Below are positions 36,419 to 45,153 of a stretch of 64,000 bases of DNA, piece by piece (the first letter of the stretch is position 1; every line of letters starts with the position of its first letter). The stretch covers positions 310,001 through 374,000 of the forward strand of contig NZ_JBLAVB010000006.1 in NCBI RefSeq assembly GCF_047263945.1, given 5' to 3'. The notes under the pieces were generated by a model. It was not told the DNA's origin. It saw nothing but the letters and a program-made list of their open reading frames with translations, and ran no database searches. Source of the stretch: Rhodospirillum sp047263945 (GTDB taxonomy: Bacteria; Pseudomonadota; Alphaproteobacteria; Rhodospirillales; Rhodospirillaceae). The position numbers and the translations under genes are program-made.

Positions 36419-36442
36419 GGCCCTTCGGTGGGCCATACTTTT
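36417..36442 (+). terminator. Terminator-like hairpin closing array 2
   Basis: Same ATGGCCC/GGGCCAT stem (36417-36436) followed by ACTTTT. Confidence 0.7.
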
Positions 36443-36829
36443 GACCTACGGCCCCGCCTTCAATGACCAAAGCGTCTGATATCAAACACCCTCCCCGTCA
36501 TTCCTGCGCACGCGCTATGGCATGCACATATCTTTTATTTAGGACTGATCATTTTTATTTCGTCATGCCCGTGAAAACGGGCATCCAGGGTTGATTTCTC
36601 TGGTATTGGCGCTTAGCGCGTCAGGATGCGTCAATCGCCGCCGTTGGTTCTTCCCACCCTGGATTCCCGCGTACGCGGGAATGACGCGTAAAAAAAAACG
36701 TTATGCCCGCGCCACAGTGAACTCGATAAACGTGCATCCCTCAGCGCGGGAACGGGGATCCCGAGTGACGGCTCTGGCGACGGTCGCCGTGGGTCGAAGC
36801 CCCCCGCTCCGACCCTAAAACACGAAAAT
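36419..36829. repeat. Inter-array trailer unit, copy 2
   Basis: About 410 bases, a close copy of 35659-36073 with scattered substitutions and a small deletion near 36461. The 20-base palindrome is at 36663-36682. No gene. Confidence 0.92.
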
Positions 36830-36997
36830 CAGGCGCAGCATCAGTGGAACGGCGGGAACCATCTGATTTTCATGTGGAATTTTGATGAAGAAGTGGAAAA
36901 TGGAGCGAATTATGAGACGCAGTCTCGAAAATTCGACGCTATCCGTGGAAACTGGCCCAAAAACCAAACCTTGCAGAAGGCCTTCCAGAGGGGTAGG
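36830..36997 (+). promoter_or_regulatory. CRISPR leader 3
   Basis: Nearly identical to leader 2, ending GAGGGGTAGG directly before array 3. Confidence 0.78.
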
Positions 36998-37242
36998 GTT
37001 GAAAGCCCTTCCGCTTGCTCACGCGGACTGAAACCCGACCCCAAGACAGGGAAGAACGGAAGGGGTGGGTTGAAAGCCCTTCCGCTTGCTCACGCGGACT
37101 GAAACTTAGCGCGTAAATGCTGCCTGTATATCCACTGTTGAAAGCCCTTCCGCTTGCTCACGCGGACTGAAACGTTCCCTTCCTGTCCCGTCAGGATGTC
37201 GAGGCGTTGAAAGCCCTTCCGCTTGCTCACGCGGACTGAAAT
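36998..37242 (+). CRISPR. CRISPR array 3: four repeats, three spacers
   Basis: Repeats at 36998-37034, 37069-37105, 37137-37173 and 37206-37242; spacers 34, 31 and 32 bases. The repeat sequence is as in arrays 1 and 2, with terminal T in the last copy. Confidence 0.96.
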
Positions 37243-37266
37243 GGCCCTTCGGTGGGCCATCCTTTT
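37241..37266 (+). terminator. Terminator-like hairpin closing array 3
   Basis: ATGGCCC/GGGCCAT stem (37241-37260) followed by CCTTTT. Confidence 0.7.
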
Positions 37267-37658
37267 GACCTACGGCCCCGCCTTCTGTGAATGACCAAAG
37301 CGTCTGACATCAAACACCCTCCCCGTCATTCCCGAGCACGCGCTAAGGCATGCACATATCTTTTATTTAGGACTGATCATTTTTATTTCGTCATGTTCGT
37401 GAAAACGGGCATCCAGGGTTGATTTCTCTGGTATTGGCGCTTAGCGCGTCAGGATGCGTCAATCGCCGCCGCTGGTTCTTCCCACCCTGGATTCCCGCGT
37501 ACGCGGGAATGACGCGTAAAAACAAAACGTTATGCCCGCGCCACAGTGAACTCGAGAAACGTGCATCCCTCAGCGCGAGAACGGGGATCCCGAGTGACGG
37601 CTCTGGCGACGGCCGCCGTGGGTCGAAGCCCCCCGCTCCGACCCTAAAACACGAAAAT
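37243..37658. repeat. Inter-array trailer unit, copy 3
   Basis: About 415 bases, a close copy of the two preceding trailer units; palindrome at 37491-37510. No gene. Confidence 0.92.
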
Positions 37659-37825
37659 CAGGCGCAGCATCAGTGGAACGGCGGGAACCATCTGATTTTC
37701 ATGTGGAATTTTGATGGAGAAGTGGAAAATGGAGCGAATTATGAGACGCAGTCTCGAAAATTCGACGCTATCGGTGGAAACTGCCCCAAAAACCAAGCCT
37801 TGCATAAGGCCTTCTAGAGGGGTAG
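37659..37825 (+). promoter_or_regulatory. CRISPR leader 4
   Basis: Close to leaders 2 and 3 but with AAGCCTTGCATAAGGCC, as in leader 1, and CTAGAGGGGTAG at its end. It precedes the longest array. Confidence 0.78.
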
Positions 37826-38355
37826 GTTGATAGCCCTTCCGCTTGCTCACGCGGACTGAAACTTTCTTCTTGTTCGCGGTCGCCCTGTTCTGAGGTTGAT
37901 AGCCCTTCCGCTTGCTCACGCGGACTGAAACCCCAACTGCTCGAACGCGCGACCGATACGCTCGTTGATAGCCCTTCCGCTTGCTCACGCGGACTGAAAC
38001 GGCGGCAGGATGTACTCGATGGAGAAATTGCCGCGTTGATAGCCCTTCCGCTTGCTCACGCGGACTGAAACCCGGCGGGCTGCTGGCGAGGGCCTGCATG
38101 GGGGCGTTGATAGCCCTTCCGCTTGCTCACGCGGACTGAAACATGACACAATAGTAGGACGTGGGGTAGTCCTGGTTGATAGCCCTTCCGCTTGCTCACG
38201 CGGACTGAAACCTGCATGTCGGCCAAGGTCGGCGTGGTGGTGGTTGAAAGACCTTCCGCTTGCTCACGCGGACTGAAACACGTCCCCATCATTCCACCAC
38301 GCCTCACCAAACTGGTTAGTTGAACCCCCTTCCGCTTACTCACGCGGTCTCTGAT
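37826..38355 (+). CRISPR. CRISPR array 4: eight repeats, seven spacers
   Basis: Repeats start at 37826, 37895, 37964, 38035, 38106, 38175, 38243 and 38319. Spacers are 32, 32, 34, 34, 32, 31 and 39 bases. The first six repeats read GTTGATAGCCC, the seventh GTTGAAAGACC. The eighth is degenerate (GTTGAACCCCC at its start and GGTCTCTGAT at its end), marking the leader-distal end. Confidence 0.97.
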
Positions 38356-38385
38356 ATCTCTCCCCCTTTGAACCGAGCCCCAATG

Positions 38386-38450
38386 AATGGGGGTCCGGGG
38401 CCTCAGGCCCCGGTGGGGGGCGGGGCAAGGCCCCGCGTTTTTCGGTTTTT
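38386..38450. repeat. Dispersed GC-rich palindromic element, short form, copy 4
   Basis: A perfect palindrome CCGGGGCCTCAGGCCCCGG (38395-38413) followed by a GCGGGGC/GCCCCGC hairpin and T runs. Nearly the same sequence stands at 46361-46430. Confidence 0.85.
38420..38442 (+). terminator. Terminator after CRISPR array 4
   Basis: GCGGGGC-AAG-GCCCCGC followed by GTTTTT, 65 bases past the last repeat. It would stop array 4 transcription on the plus strand; it also lies just beyond the end of the convergent LysR gene. Confidence 0.7.
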
Positions 38451-38488
38451 GAAGGAGACAGGGTATAAAGGACCGTCTCCGCAGCCTG

Positions 38489-39391
38489 TCACACCTCCAC
38501 CCCATGGGTCATCCGCGCCGCCAGCCGGACAAAGGCGCGGATTGCCGGTTGGTTCTGCCGGGCGCGGAGCCAGACGATGGACTCCCAGATTTCCTCGTCG
38601 GCGTCGATCAGCGGGACCGGCTTCACCCGTGGGTCCGGGATCGTGTCGTTATCCAGGACGAAGCCCGCCCCGATCCCATTGGCCACCGCCTCATGGGCGC
38701 CTTCGCGGGTCTCCAGCCAAAGGGCCGGCGTCACCGCAAGCTCCGCCTTGGCCAGCGCCCGGTCTGCCATGGCCTGGGTCAGCGACGGGCCGGAGCGGAG
38801 AACCATCGGCTTCTTCACCAGATTGGCCATGGAGACCGCCGCGTCATTCGCCAGGGGATGGGCCGCCGGAAGCAAAGCCATCAACCGCTGGCGCCGGAAG
38901 GGTTGGCTCGACAGGCGCTCGTCCGGTGTGTCCAGGTGGAGCAACCCCACGTCCACCTGACGCTCCAGAAGGCGGGTCCGCGCCTCCCCCGTGCTGCCCA
39001 GAACGACACTGACCCGCACGGTGGGAAAGCTCTCGATGAACCCCGCCACCAGCGGCATGCAGATCTGCGGCGAGGGCGTGGCGATGCGCAACTCCCGCGG
39101 CGCCATGGCTCCGGCCTCCAGCAGGGCCTGGGCGGCGGCTTCCACGTCGTCGATCTGCTGGGTCAGGGCAAAGAGCCGGAGCCCCAAATCCGTCGTCTCC
39201 GCCCCCGCTGCGGTTCGCTCAAACAGGACCACCCCGAAGGCCGATTCCAATTTGCGGATCTGCGCCGTGACGGCCGGCTGGCTGATCCCCAGAACTTGCG
39301 CAGCCCGCGAGAAAGAGCGCTGCCGCACGACAGCATTGAAAGCCCGGATCCGTGGCCCGGACAAACCCTCCGTTGATGCCTCTCCGGTCAT
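38489..39391 (-). CDS. LysR family transcriptional regulator
   Basis: A 300-residue regulator. The N-terminal winged helix-turn-helix is RAFNAVVRQRSFSRAAQVLGISQPAVTAQIRKLESAFGVVLFER (about residues 16-60). The C-terminal periplasmic-binding-like effector domain starts near 95 (RELRIATPSPQICMPLVAGFIE). It is divergent from the ABC importer genes with 271 bases between starts, so it probably controls them. The ligand is unknown. Confidence 0.93.
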   Translation of the reverse strand: MTGEASTEGLSGPRIRAFNAVVRQRSFSRAAQVLGISQPAVTAQIRKLESAFGVVLFERTAAGAETTDLGLRLFALTQQIDDVEAAAQALLEAGAMAPRELRIATPSPQICMPLVAGFIESFPTVRVSVVLGSTGEARTRLLERQVDVGLLHLDTPDERLSSQPFRRQRLMALLPAAHPLANDAAVSMANLVKKPMVLRSGPSLTQAMADRALAKAELAVTPALWLETREGAHEAVANGIGAGFVLDNDTIPDPRVKPVPLIDADEEIWESIVWLRARQNQPAIRAFVRLAARMTHGVEV

Positions 39392-39662
39392 AATTCCGAC
39401 ACTCCCACCTTATAATCGAAAGTTATAAGGCGCCACATTACCATAAATAAATCATCCCAGAACTGTCTTTTGGCTTCTCTCCCGGAACAAACGATTGTCA
39501 TCATGGTGCTATTGGGCGCGCCGCGAAGCAGGGGGTCCCTTGGGGACGCCGGGACGGTCGCACGCGCCGACGGCAAGATCGCATTTCCAATTCGGGTTTG
39601 GCTCCAGCTTGGGGTCGGTTCCGACCATTCACATGCAATTGCAAAGCCGGGGAGATTTCCTA

Positions 39663-41744
39663 ATGTCTCGCGTTTCCATGAAGACCGTTTCCATGCGCCG
39701 GGGGCTGATGGCCGCCACCGCACTTGCAGGCCTGATGGCCGCGACCTCCGCCCCAGGAGCCGCCCAGGCTGCGGACTGCCCTGCGGTTACCGTTGCCGAC
39801 ATGCAGGGCCTGAGCGCCCCGGTCCCCTACCAGTTCGAACTGACCGAGTTCCAGAAAGCCGGGTCCTGCGAGCTGACCTTCCAGGAAAACCCCGCCGCTG
39901 CGGAAATGAATGGCAAGATCACCGGCAACCCGGCCCTGCCCGCGCTGGCCGACCGCCTGCCCAAGGATCCCTTGGTCCTTATCCCCTATGACGAGATCGG
40001 CACCTATGGCGGCGTCTTCACGGGCCTGTCCAAAGCCACCGAATCGGGCACCTCGGACCTGCTGTCCGTCCGCCATGTGAACTTCGTGCGCTATGCCGAC
40101 GACCTGAAGACCATCGTCCCCAACGTCGCCAAGTCCTGGTCCTGGAACGACGACTACACCGAACTGACCATGAACCTGCGGGAGGGGCACAAATGGTCCG
40201 ACGGCGAGCCCTTCACCGCCGAGGACGTGGTCTTCTGGTACAATGACCTGATCCTGAACAAGGACGTCTACCCCGAGACTCCGGATCGCTGGCTGTTCGC
40301 GGGTAAGCCCATGACCGTGGAAGCCGTCACCCCCACCCAAGTGAAGATGACCTTCCCCGTTCCCACGCCGGGCATCGTCAACCGCTTCGCCGTTGATTTT
40401 GGCCAGCCCTTCCAGCCCAAGCATTTCCTGTCCAAGTACATGACCAAGTACAACCCGGACGCCGATAAGCTGGCCAAGGAGATGGGCAAGGAAAACGCCG
40501 TCGAGGCCCTGAAGGTCTTCTATTCCGGATCCGACTGGAAAGACGTTCCCACCCCGCTGCTGTCCGGTGACGCCAAGATGGTGACCCCGACGCTGGAGTC
40601 CCACATCGTCATCGCCGACACCTCCACCGGCCGCAAGCTGGTCGCCAACCCCTACTTCCACATCGTGGACACCGCTGGCAACCAACTGCCCTATATCAAC
40701 GAGATCGACGAGCAATACGTCAAGGACAAGGAAGTCCAGAACCTCAAGATCACCAATGGGGAAGTCACCTATAAAGCCCAGGCTGTCTTCATCGAAGAAT
40801 ACCCCTTGCTGAAGGAAAACGAGGACAAGGGGGGATACAAGATCTTCCTGACCCCGGCGCTGGGCGAGAACGTTTTCTACGCCTTCAACACCACCCACAA
40901 AGACCCGGAACTGCGCAAGATCTTCAACGACGTGCGCTTCCGCGAAGCCATGTCCCTGGCCATCAACCGCGACGAGATCAACGACGTGGTCCAGCTCGGC
41001 CAGGGCAAGCCCATGCAGTACGTTCCCGCCGAGCCCTCCACTGTGGGCTTCGTCACCGATGACATGCTGAACTACATGATCAAGTACGATCCGGAAGCGG
41101 CCAAGGCCAAGCTGGACGAAATGGGCCTGAAGGACAGCGACGGCGACGGCGTGCGCGAGCGCTTCGACGGCAAGCCCCTGATTGTCCGCCTCGTCTATGC
41201 CAGCCAGGGCGCCCCGGTGCGCATGCATGAACTGGTGCGCGACTACTGGGCCGACGTGGGTCTGCGGGTCGACCTGAAGGAAGTGACCTCCGACGAGTAC
41301 CGGGCCGGCGCGAACAACAACGACCTGGACCTGACCGCCTGGAAGGGCGACAACATCGCCGCCCCGACCATCAGCCAGGACGTGACCTCCTTCGTGCCCA
41401 TGTTCGGGGACTACTTCAACCCGGGCACCGGCTTCGAATGGGCCGCCTGGAAGACCTCCGGCGGGAAGGAGGGCATCGAGCCCCCCGATGACGTAAAAGC
41501 GCTCTACACTCTGTCGGAGAAATTCCTGCAATACCCGCTGAACACGCCGGAATCCGACAAGCTCGGCGCTGAGATCGTCGACATCCACGTCAAGAACCTG
41601 TGGAAAATCGGCACCGTCGGTGAAGTCACCAACCCGGTGGTCCACCGGAACGACCTGGGGAACTTCAAGGAATACACCGCGAAGTCCTATGACTACTACT
41701 GGTCCTACCCCTACCGCGCCAACCAGTGGTTCATCAAGAAGTAA
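39663..41744 (+). CDS. ABC transporter substrate-binding protein, family 5
   Basis: A 693-residue periplasmic binding protein of the peptide/nickel/opine type. A signal peptide spans about residues 1-37 (LMAATALAGLMAATSAPGAAQAAD). Family motifs are VPNVAKSWSWNDDYTELTMNLREGHKWSDGEPFTAEDVVFWYND near 150-195 and DVRFREAMSLAINRDEIN near 430. It is longer than typical DppA/OppA (about 540). The ATG at 39663 is preceded by GGGGAG. Two permeases and two ATPases follow, completing the importer. The substrate may be a peptide or an amine conjugate; not determined. Confidence 0.92.
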   Translation: MSRVSMKTVSMRRGLMAATALAGLMAATSAPGAAQAADCPAVTVADMQGLSAPVPYQFELTEFQKAGSCELTFQENPAAAEMNGKITGNPALPALADRLPKDPLVLIPYDEIGTYGGVFTGLSKATESGTSDLLSVRHVNFVRYADDLKTIVPNVAKSWSWNDDYTELTMNLREGHKWSDGEPFTAEDVVFWYNDLILNKDVYPETPDRWLFAGKPMTVEAVTPTQVKMTFPVPTPGIVNRFAVDFGQPFQPKHFLSKYMTKYNPDADKLAKEMGKENAVEALKVFYSGSDWKDVPTPLLSGDAKMVTPTLESHIVIADTSTGRKLVANPYFHIVDTAGNQLPYINEIDEQYVKDKEVQNLKITNGEVTYKAQAVFIEEYPLLKENEDKGGYKIFLTPALGENVFYAFNTTHKDPELRKIFNDVRFREAMSLAINRDEINDVVQLGQGKPMQYVPAEPSTVGFVTDDMLNYMIKYDPEAAKAKLDEMGLKDSDGDGVRERFDGKPLIVRLVYASQGAPVRMHELVRDYWADVGLRVDLKEVTSDEYRAGANNNDLDLTAWKGDNIAAPTISQDVTSFVPMFGDYFNPGTGFEWAAWKTSGGKEGIEPPDDVKALYTLSEKFLQYPLNTPESDKLGAEIVDIHVKNLWKIGTVGEVTNPVVHRNDLGNFKEYTAKSYDYYWSYPYRANQWFIKK

Positions 41745-41873
41745 GCCCAGGGGCTATCCTTCGGCGCGTCCCCACTCGGGCGCGCCGAAATGCCGAACGG
41801 GCCGCTCCCTTGTTCATGCCGGAATGCGGTCCATTTACAGGAAGAGATCACAACCCCGGGGGGACATGGGGCG

Positions 41874-42869
41874 ATGTCGCGATTCATCATCCAACGGCTG
41901 TTCGGCATGTTGGTCACGCTGTTCTTTGTGTCCATCATGGTTTTCACCATCATGGAGCTGCCGCCCGGCGACTACGCCGACCGGTATGCCTTCCGCAAAT
42001 ATTCGGGTACCGGCGTCAATGTCACCCAGAGTGATATCCAGAATATCCGGGTGGACTTCGGTCTCGACCGTCCCGCTCCGGAGCGCTACCTCTCCTGGGT
42101 CGGCGGGATCCTGACCGACTTCGACTTCGGTCAGTCCTTCGCCTTCGAAACCTCCGTCAATCGGGTGATTGGCGAACGCCTGTTTCTGACGCTCTCGCTC
42201 CTCTATGCGACGCTGATCCTGACCTATGTGATCTCTATTCCCATTGCCATCTATGCCGCCGTGCGACGACACAGCGCGGTGGACTATGGCCTGACGATCA
42301 TGAGTTACCTGGGGTTGGCCCTGCCCAACTTCCTGCTTGCCCTGATCCTGCTGTATGTCAGTGTGACCGTGTTCGGCTCGTCGGTGGGCGGCTTGTTCTC
42401 ACCGGACTATGTGGACGCACCCTGGTCGCTCGCCAAGGTGGGCGACATGGTGCTGCATCTGATCGTGCCCGCCCTGGTCCTGGCCTGGTCGGCTACCGCC
42501 CTGCAATTGCAGACCGTGCGCGCCACCATGCTTGATGAATTGAACAAGCTGTCGGTCACGGCGGCCCGGGCGCGCGGTCTGCCGGAATGGAAGCTGCTGC
42601 TGAAATATCCGGCCCGGCTGGCCATCAACCCGGTGGTCAGCACCATTGGGTTCGACGTCAACCGCATTTTTTCCGAACTGCCCATCGTCGCCCTTGTCCT
42701 CAGCCTTCCCGAACTGGGAGAGCTTTTGATTCAGAGTTACCTGGACCTGGACATGTACGTGGCCGGAGCCATTCTGATGATGCTCACCTTCTTCATTGTC
42801 TTCATGAATTTCCTGTCCGACGTGCTGCTCGCCCTGCTCGACCCACGCATCAAGCTGGAGGGAGGTTGA
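41874..42869 (+). CDS. ABC transporter permease, DppB-like
   Basis: A 331-residue inner-membrane permease. MSRFIIQRLFGMLVTLFFVSIMVFTIM is the typical DppB/OppB start, with further segments such as LSLLYATLILTYVISIPIAIYAAV and LGLALPNFLLALILLYVSV. The ATPase-contact loop is near YVRTARARGL-like TVRATMLDELNKLSVTAARARGLPEW (about 220). The ATG at 41874 is supported by homology; the frame opens earlier at 41790. The second permease starts four bases after its stop. Confidence 0.93.
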   Translation: MSRFIIQRLFGMLVTLFFVSIMVFTIMELPPGDYADRYAFRKYSGTGVNVTQSDIQNIRVDFGLDRPAPERYLSWVGGILTDFDFGQSFAFETSVNRVIGERLFLTLSLLYATLILTYVISIPIAIYAAVRRHSAVDYGLTIMSYLGLALPNFLLALILLYVSVTVFGSSVGGLFSPDYVDAPWSLAKVGDMVLHLIVPALVLAWSATALQLQTVRATMLDELNKLSVTAARARGLPEWKLLLKYPARLAINPVVSTIGFDVNRIFSELPIVALVLSLPELGELLIQSYLDLDMYVAGAILMMLTFFIVFMNFLSDVLLALLDPRIKLEGG

Positions 42870-42873
42870 TCCC

Positions 42874-44019
42874 ATGACCGATACTGCGACTCCCACCGTT
42901 GATGGCCCCCTGCCCGAGAACGACGCCAAGGCGTTGAGGTATTACACCGCCAGTCAATGGCAACTGGTCTGGTGGCGGTTCAAACGCCACCGCACCGCCA
43001 TGGCCGGAGCCATTGTCCTGCTGGTGATGGCCTTCGCCGGACTGTTCGCCGATTTCGTCGCCCCCTATTCCACCACCACCCGGGACCGGACCTACATCAT
43101 GGGCCCGCCACAGATCCCCCAACTCTGGGATCACAACGGGTTCTCCTTACGCCCCTTCGTCCATGGGACAACCACCAAACGCGACCCGGTAACCCTGCGC
43201 AAGATCGCCACCATCGATCCAGAGAAGCGTGATTACTTAAATTTCTTCGTCCCGGGTGACGCGTACAAGCTGTTCGGCCTGTTCCCATCGAACATCCACC
43301 TGTTCGGGATCGAAGGGGGAACGATCCACCTCTTCGGCACCGATGAACTGGGACGGGATGTCTTTTCCCGGACTCTCTTCGCCACGGGCACCTCGCTGTC
43401 CATCGGTGTCCTGGGCGTGATGACCGCTTTCGTCCTGGCCCTGTTCATCGGCGGTATCGCCGGGTATTTCGCGGGTTGGGTCGACTATGGCGTCCAGCGG
43501 GTAACGGAGATTGTCCGGGTCGTGCCAGTCATCCCCCTTTATATGGGACTCGCCGCCGCCTTCCCCCGGGAGTGGTCGAACATCCAGGTCTATTTCGCCA
43601 TGACCATGATTTTTGGTCTGGTCGGCTGGCCCACCCTGGCCCGACGGGTCCGCTCCCACCTGCTCGCCCAACGGGGCGAGGACTACGTGCTGGCCGCCGA
43701 ACTCTCCGGCGCCCGTCCGGCGCGGATCATCGGCAAGCACCTGCTGCCCAGTTTCACCAGTTATATCATCGTCGATCTGGTGATCAGCTTCCCCTACATG
43801 ATCCTGTCCGAAACGGCCCTGTCCTTCATCGGCCTGGGTCTGCGCCCACCTTCGGTCAGTTGGGGCATCATGCTTCAGGATGCCCAGAACATCCGGGCCA
43901 TTGAACAGGCGCCCTGGTTCTTCATTCCCGCTGGGTTCGTGGTCCTTGCCGTGCTCGCCTTCACCCTGCTGGGCGATGGTCTGCGCGACGCCGCCGATCC
44001 CTATTCGGTCAACAAGTAG
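42874..44019 (+). CDS. ABC transporter permease, DppC-like
   Basis: A 381-residue permease with an N-terminal first membrane segment (RTAMAGAIVLLVMAFAGLFADFVAPY), then a roughly 80-residue periplasmic insertion, the motif HLFGTDELGRDVFSRTLFATGTSLSIG, four to five more segments and the ATPase-contact loop RVRSHLLAQRGEDYVLAAELSGARPARIIGKHLLP. The insertion makes it longer than usual DppC (about 300) and matches the long binding protein. It is in the same operon, 11 bases before the ATPase gene. Confidence 0.93.
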   Translation: MTDTATPTVDGPLPENDAKALRYYTASQWQLVWWRFKRHRTAMAGAIVLLVMAFAGLFADFVAPYSTTTRDRTYIMGPPQIPQLWDHNGFSLRPFVHGTTTKRDPVTLRKIATIDPEKRDYLNFFVPGDAYKLFGLFPSNIHLFGIEGGTIHLFGTDELGRDVFSRTLFATGTSLSIGVLGVMTAFVLALFIGGIAGYFAGWVDYGVQRVTEIVRVVPVIPLYMGLAAAFPREWSNIQVYFAMTMIFGLVGWPTLARRVRSHLLAQRGEDYVLAAELSGARPARIIGKHLLPSFTSYIIVDLVISFPYMILSETALSFIGLGLRPPSVSWGIMLQDAQNIRAIEQAPWFFIPAGFVVLAVLAFTLLGDGLRDAADPYSVNK

Positions 44020-44030
44020 GAGGCCGAGAG

Positions 44031-45140
44031 ATGGACAGCATGACCATGACCACGCCCCCCCTCGCCACGGGTCAAGACAGCGAGACCGTGATCTCGGTGG
44101 AGAACCTGCGGATTTCCTTCCGCACCGACGAAGGATTGATCACCCCGGTGGACGGGGTGAGCTTTTCCGCCAAACGGGGCAAGACCCTGGGCATCGTCGG
44201 AGAAAGCGGCTCGGGCAAAAGCGTCAGCACCCGGGCGCTGATGAAGCTTCTGCCGCGCAATGCGGTGATCGATCCGGCCTCGCGCATGCTGCTGTGCGCC
44301 GGGCGAAGCGAGCCTGTGGACATCGCCAAACTGCACCCCGACAGCAAGGAGATGCGCAAGATCCGCGGCGGCTCGATCGCCATGATCTTCCAGGAACCCA
44401 TGGCCTCCTTCTCACCGGTCTACACCATCGGCAATCAGATCGTCGAGGCCGTGCGCCTGCACCGACAATCGGCCAACAGCCCCTTGGCCGCCACCGAAAC
44501 CGTGGGCGAGCAGATCGAGGAAAACCTTCTTGGCCATGGCAAGATGACCAAGAAACATGCCCATGAAATCGCCGTGGAGATGCTCCATCGGGTGGGCATG
44601 TCCAACGCCGGTTTGCGGGTCAACCAGTTCCCCCATGAACTGTCCGGCGGCATGCGGCAAAGGGCGATGATCGCCGTTGCGCTCTCGACCCAACCGGCCC
44701 TGCTGATCGCCGACGAGCCCACCACGGCCTTGGACGTGACCATCCAGGCCCAGATCCTGGAGCTGATGAAGGAGCTCCAGGATGACCTGGGCATGTCGAT
44801 TATTTTCATTACCCACGACATGGGCGTGATCGCCCAGGTGGCCGACGAGGTGGCGGTGATGTACCTGGGCAAGATTGTCGAGCGGGGCCCCACCCGCCAG
44901 GTCATCGCCCATCCCCACCACCCCTATACGGAGGGGCTGTTGCGGGCCATTCCGCGCATGGACAACCTGACCCGGCGCCTGACCCCCGTTCCCGGTGACA
45001 TTCCCAGCCCACTGGAGCGGCCCAAAGGCTGCCCCTTTGTTACCCGTTGCCCCAAACGGATGGCCCAATGTGCCGATGTCATGCCCAGTGACACCGATCT
45101 GGGCAATGGTCAGTCCGTCGCCTGTTTCCTCCATGGATGA
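44031..45140 (+). CDS. ABC transporter ATP-binding protein, DppD-like
   Basis: A 369-residue ATPase. Walker A GESGSGKSVSTRALMKLLP near residue 60, Q-loop IFQEPMASFSPVYT near 120, signature HELSGGMRQRAMIA near 205, Walker B LLIADEPTTALDVT near 225, then the oligopeptide-type C-terminal extension with CPFVTRCPKRMAQC near 340 (cysteine cluster, likely Fe-S in this family). It partners with the next ATPase as a heterodimer. Confidence 0.94.
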   Translation: MDSMTMTTPPLATGQDSETVISVENLRISFRTDEGLITPVDGVSFSAKRGKTLGIVGESGSGKSVSTRALMKLLPRNAVIDPASRMLLCAGRSEPVDIAKLHPDSKEMRKIRGGSIAMIFQEPMASFSPVYTIGNQIVEAVRLHRQSANSPLAATETVGEQIEENLLGHGKMTKKHAHEIAVEMLHRVGMSNAGLRVNQFPHELSGGMRQRAMIAVALSTQPALLIADEPTTALDVTIQAQILELMKELQDDLGMSIIFITHDMGVIAQVADEVAVMYLGKIVERGPTRQVIAHPHHPYTEGLLRAIPRMDNLTRRLTPVPGDIPSPLERPKGCPFVTRCPKRMAQCADVMPSDTDLGNGQSVACFLHG

Positions 45141-45153
45141 ATGGAACAAGCCC

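Noticed and set aside
35835..37817. Frames of 60-150 codons within the CRISPR trailer/leader blocks (starting MISLVLALSASGC)
   Set aside because: They repeat only because the blocks repeat, run through leader and repeat sequence, lack ribosome sites and differ by frameshifts between copies.
37644..38505. Minus-strand frames across array 4 giving periodic SKRKGYQ peptides
   Set aside because: The periodicity is the CRISPR repeat read in reverse, not a repeat protein.
39660..41645. A 661-codon frame antisense to the substrate-binding protein
   Set aside because: His/Val/Gly-biased shadow translation without motifs or ribosome site.
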